A stretch of 42,302 bases of DNA from Planctomycetota bacterium. GTDB taxonomy: Bacteria > Planctomycetota > B15-G4 > JADJEK01. Made by a program: the position numbers and the translations under genes. The DNA lies in contig JACQZJ010000057.1 in assembly GCA_016213895.1 (NCBI GenBank), positions 1-42,302 on the forward strand, given 5' to 3'. Below are positions 39,603 to 42,302 of this stretch, piece by piece. The notes below the pieces were generated by a model. The model was not told the origin of the DNA and searched no databases. It worked only from the letters and a program-made list of their open reading frames with translations. The first letter of the stretch is position 1; each line of letters begins with the position of its first letter.

Positions 39603-40754
39603 TCACTCCGCTTCAGGCGGGTCGGGATCCGGCAGCGCGGCGGGCAGGCGCACCTCGAAGGCGGTGCCGAAGCCCGCTTCGGAGCGGAAGGAGATCGCGC
39701 CCCGCAGGTACTTCTCGACCAGGAGCCTTGCCGAGAAAGTGCCCAGGCCGCGGCCGCTCTCCCCCTTGGTGCTGAAGGAGCGCTGGAAGACCTGGCGCTG
39801 CACGGCCTCGGGCATGACCGTGTCGTTCCGCACGCGGAAGACGGGCGCTTCTCCGCCGAGGAAGGAGACCTCGACGCCGTGTCCTTCGTCCGTGGCCTCG
39901 AGCGCGTTCTTCACCAGGTTGCCGAGCACGCGGCCGAGGAGCACCCGATCCGAGCGCAGCCCGGGCGGGCCGCTCGCCGCCACGACCTCGACGCGCCGGC
40001 CGTGCGCCGCCGGGTGGTGGCGGTAGAGGTCGCAGACCTGGCGCGCGAGTTCGACGCCGTCGAAGTCCTCCGCATGGGGCGCGAGATCCCCGCGCTCCGC
40101 GGCCGCCAACTCACGGTGCGCCTCGACCTCCTCCACCAGGCCTTCCATCTGCCGGCGCGCCTCGACGCTCATCTCTTTCTGCTCGTCCGCGTTCAGGTCA
40201 GACCAGACTTCGAAGAGGCCCTTGACTGCTCCGAGGGCGTTGAGGACATCGTGGAAGAAGATGCGCTCGAACACGGCGCGGCGCTTCGCGGCCGACACGT
40301 CGCGCACGGCGAAGGCCGTGTAGGACGCTCCCTGGTACTCGAAGGGCGTGGTGCGCACCTCCAGGTCCAGGGCGCCCGGCCCCTGCGGGCCGTCCGTGAG
40401 GACGCGGCATTCCTCGAGCGCCGGGACTCCTTCGTCGACCGCGCGTCGGATGGCGCGGTTCGCGCCGCAGTGGCGGCAGAACTGCGTCGCGCCGCACCTC
40501 TGCGGCGGCACGGCGCGCACGCACCCGAGCAGCTCGCCGGGCCGCCTCCCCAGCATCTCGGCCAGGGGCTTGCCCAGGAGTTCGGCGAGCTGGAGGTTTG
40601 CAGCCGCGACCTTGCGCTCGGCGTCGATGAAAAGCATGGGATCGCTGGTCGCGCGCAGCACTACCGAGGCGAGGGGATCGGCCTCGAGCGCGCGCATGAG
40701 CGCCGGGAGCGCTGGCGGCGCCGCGGGACCGGCGGGAATGGTCGGGGTCAACAT
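39603..40754 (-). CDS. Soluble PAS-domain sensor histidine kinase
   Basis: A 383-residue kinase without membrane segments. Residues 28-155 form a PAS domain (LRATSDPMLFIDAERKVAAA) with an inserted four-cysteine cluster, C78, C87, C93 and C96 (GCVRAV, RCGAT, FCRHCG), that could bind metal or an Fe-S/redox group. H168 in FFHDVLNALGAVKG is the phosphoacceptor. LGNLVKNALEAT is the N box, and FSTKGESGRGLGTFSARLL is the G/F box of the ATPase domain. No response regulator is adjacent, so the partner is elsewhere. The start is placed at 40754, before the conserved region, because the upstream part of the frame overlaps the next gene and is arginine/proline-rich noise. Confidence 0.87.
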   Translation of the reverse strand: MLTPTIPAGPAAPPALPALMRALEADPLASVVLRATSDPMLFIDAERKVAAANLQLAELLGKPLAEMLGRRPGELLGCVRAVPPQRCGATQFCRHCGANRAIRRAVDEGVPALEECRVLTDGPQGPGALDLEVRTTPFEYQGASYTAFAVRDVSAAKRRAVFERIFFHDVLNALGAVKGLFEVWSDLNADEQKEMSVEARRQMEGLVEEVEAHRELAAAERGDLAPHAEDFDGVELARQVCDLYRHHPAAHGRRVEVVAASGPPGLRSDRVLLGRVLGNLVKNALEATDEGHGVEVSFLGGEAPVFRVRNDTVMPEAVQRQVFQRSFSTKGESGRGLGTFSARLLVEKYLRGAISFRSEAGFGTAFEVRLPAALPDPDPPEAE

Positions 40755-40852
40755 GGTTCGGTTTCCGCCGGAGACAAGCGGCATCCGCTGCTGAATCGAC
40801 CGGCTGGCCGGCGCGCTTGAGCCATCCGCCGGAGAATCCCGACCGCGCGGCG

Positions 40853-42046
40853 TCAATTCAGCTTCTTGATGGTCGAGATCGACGCCTGGACCACGCAGTC
40901 CGGCCACATGCGTGAGAAGTTCCCCTTGGCGTCGCTGACCACGAAGAACCCAACTCCGTCGCACTTCCCGTAGACCTTGAGGAACATGCTCGACGCCCCC
41001 TGGCGCGTCGGCGCCCCGTGCACTTCGAAGCCCTGGAACAGGCGGCGCTTGGGCGAGCCGGTGCAGTACGCGTCGCTGCCGTGGCCGACGAACGGCAGGC
41101 CCAGCAGCCCCAGGTTCTTCGGGTCGAGCAGCACGATTCCCGCACCCGGGAACACGGACAACGTCGCCTTCTCCTTGAAGGAGTAGCTCACGAAGTCGCT
41201 CTCGCAGGTGCCGTTCAGCGCGACCTTGAGGCGGAAGGGCGAGATGGCGATGCCGCCGGTCGTGCCGGTCCCCGAGAGGAACTGGAAGCCCTCCTGGGTG
41301 AGGCCCCCCCAGGAGTCGACCGCGAAGGTGACGACCGTTCCGTTGTCGCGATCCGTGACGAGCAGCGTTCCGTCCGGGGCCGCGACAATGCCGCGCGGGT
41401 TCGGAGCGGCGATCCAGTTGGCCTCGGTGCCGTCCTCGGGATCGATCTGAGACAGCCTGCTGTTCCCGACTCCGCCGACGTACAGGTAGCCGAGCGGGCC
41501 GAACGCGATTGCCTCGGGCTGCGCGAGGTAGCCCGAGCCGAAGGTGCGCACCTCGTTCCCGAGCGCGTCGAACTCCACGATCCTGTTGTTGTTCTCGCTG
41601 CTCACGAGGATGTGGCCGTTCGCGCCCACGGCGATGCCGAATGCCCCGTCCAGGCTCGAGCCGCTGCCGATGACGCGCACGTAGTTCCCGCTTTCGTCGA
41701 ACTCCACGACGTAGTCGTTGTTGAAGTCGGCCACCAGGAGGTTGCCGTGCGGGCCGAAGGCGAGCCCGGCGGCGTAGTTCAGCGACGAGTCCAGGAAGTA
41801 CTGCACCGGGATGCCGTTGGCGTCGACCTCCTCGACTCCGGCCACGCCGCAGGAGACGTACAGGTGACCGTTCGGTCCGAACGCCACGGCGCCTGCCCCC
41901 GACGAGGAGCGCGTCGCATAGTAGTTCATGTTCTTGTCGTGCTCGACGGCTCCGCTCGAGGAACGGGCCACGAACACGTGGTTGGGAGCGAACTCCGCGG
42001 CCGCCGCGGAGACGGAGAACAACGCGAGCAGAAGGAGCGTGCGCAT
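40853..42046 (-). CDS. Exported NHL-repeat β-propeller protein
   Basis: A 397-residue secreted protein with a short signal peptide (TLLLLALFSVSAAAAE). Five NHL-type blades are visible: VAFGPNGHLYVSCGVAGVEE, LAFGPHGNLLVADFNNDYVV, IAVGANGHILVSSENNNRIV, IAFGPLGYLYVGGVGNSRLS and IVAAPDGTLLVTDRDNGTVV. A C-terminal β-domain of about 130 residues follows (LKVALNGTCESDFVSYSFKE to CVVQASISTIKKLN) with four cysteines, probably disulfide-bonded. NHL propellers bind ligands or proteins, and no catalytic site is evident. The start at 42046 is fixed by the signal peptide. Its ribosome site sits in the loop of a hairpin that ends at the start codon. Confidence 0.83.
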   Translation of the reverse strand: MRTLLLLALFSVSAAAAEFAPNHVFVARSSSGAVEHDKNMNYYATRSSSGAGAVAFGPNGHLYVSCGVAGVEEVDANGIPVQYFLDSSLNYAAGLAFGPHGNLLVADFNNDYVVEFDESGNYVRVIGSGSSLDGAFGIAVGANGHILVSSENNNRIVEFDALGNEVRTFGSGYLAQPEAIAFGPLGYLYVGGVGNSRLSQIDPEDGTEANWIAAPNPRGIVAAPDGTLLVTDRDNGTVVTFAVDSWGGLTQEGFQFLSGTGTTGGIAISPFRLKVALNGTCESDFVSYSFKEKATLSVFPGAGIVLLDPKNLGLLGLPFVGHGSDAYCTGSPKRRLFQGFEVHGAPTRQGASSMFLKVYGKCDGVGFFVVSDAKGNFSRMWPDCVVQASISTIKKLN

Positions 42047-42078
42047 GACGAGGCCTCTCTTCGGGAAAGCGCCTCGTC
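42047..42078 (-). promoter_or_regulatory. Hairpin enclosing the ribosome-binding site of the NHL gene
   Basis: On the minus strand GACGAGGC (42071-42078) pairs with GCCTCGTC (42047-42054), which ends directly at the ATG. The GAGAGG ribosome site lies in the 16-nt loop and at the stem edge. It could control translation initiation. Confidence 0.35.
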
Positions 42079-42136
42079 GACTATCGGCAGCGCGCCCGCG
42101 CCGCATTGAGCGGAAGCCGCGCGCCCCCGGGGCGCC

Positions 42137-42302
42137 TCAGCGCGCGAGCGGCTGCTGCGTGAGCGGGTCGCGCAGGGGCAGGTGGCGCACGGCGCCGCCG
42201 TGCTTCCGCACGAATTCGCCGAGCGGGCCGCCGGCGACGCCCGCGGCCTCGAGCTCCGCCCAGCGCTCCGGACGGAGCGTCGCGTGCTCGTCGCCCTCCG
42301 CG
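42137..42302 (-). CDS. C-terminal fragment of an unidentified protein, cut by window edge
   Basis: The last 54 or so codons of a minus-strand frame, entering from beyond the right edge and ending at TGA 42137-42139. The readable tail is LRPERWAELEAAGVAGGPLG, then EFVRKHGGAVRHLPL and RDPLTQQPLAR. Codon use fits a real gene, but the fragment is too short to identify. It would be upstream of, and co-oriented with, the NHL-repeat gene. Confidence 0.45.
   Translation of the reverse strand, partial: AEGDEHATLRPERWAELEAAGVAGGPLGEFVRKHGGAVRHLPLRDPLTQQPLAR

Noticed and set aside
39325-40026. Plus-strand frame across the tRNA and kinase 3' end
   Set aside because: It translates the tRNA gene and the reverse complement of the kinase, and has no domain.
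1-42302. CRISPR array or phage module
   Set aside because: No regularly spaced direct repeats, Cas, integrase, terminase or capsid-like proteins were seen. The lone HNH protein has a restriction-type, not a phage homing-type, layout.

Overview
The window is high-GC bacterial DNA with dense, mostly single-copy genes on both strands. There is no phage, CRISPR array or intact insertion sequence. Several exported proteins (β-propeller, M12-like protease, α/β-hydrolase, a TQGGWG-motif protein with an acidic calcium-type tail) carry C-terminal β-modules that I associate with uncultured Planctomycetota. The ECF-type sigma factor and the long TPR proteins fit that too. The phylum is an inference; no rRNA or ribosomal protein gene is present to test it.

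Layout. 1-4.7 kb: end of a tandem SagB/nitroreductase protein, a small membrane protein, a family 9 glycosyltransferase with a C-terminal extension (minus strand), then a LemA pair. 4.7-14.0 kb: a tightly coupled seven-gene operon with gene junctions overlapping or at most 3 nt apart. It encodes a TPR protein, a PqqD-like peptide-binding protein, an ATP-grasp ligase, an exported TPR protein (one frameshift), a degenerate ATP-grasp paralogue, a type III-fold PLP decarboxylase, and a fusion of a urea-transporter-like membrane domain to a complete sirtuin. This is the best candidate for an undescribed system. It pairs ligase and decarboxylase chemistry known from carrier- or peptide-bound amino-acid modification with a membrane-tethered NAD-dependent deacylase.

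14.0-17.7 kb: a large membrane-anchored carboxypeptidase-regulatory-like protein and an ECF-type sigma factor. Each is preceded by a copy of the same roughly 90-bp upstream block at almost the same distance from its start codon, which suggests an autoregulated sigma factor and its target. 17.7-23.8 kb: M29 aminopeptidase, SnoaL-like protein, exported hydrolase, a 161-bp palindromic MITE, an exported β-propeller/Ig protein and an HNH nuclease.

23.8-31.3 kb: two divergent transport clusters. The minus-strand cluster is a YeiH-type exporter, two paralogous small proteins and a radical SAM enzyme. The plus-strand cluster is two tandem Ca2+/cation antiporters and an SDR fused to a radical SAM domain that is a paralogue of the first but has lost about 58 residues and its frame. 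31.4-42.3 kb: a GH106-like glycosidase, an exported metalloprotease, other exported proteins, a DUF1570-like peptidase without a proper start, a small HTH protein, tRNA-Met(CAT), a PAS histidine kinase, an NHL-repeat protein and a cut-off gene at the right edge.
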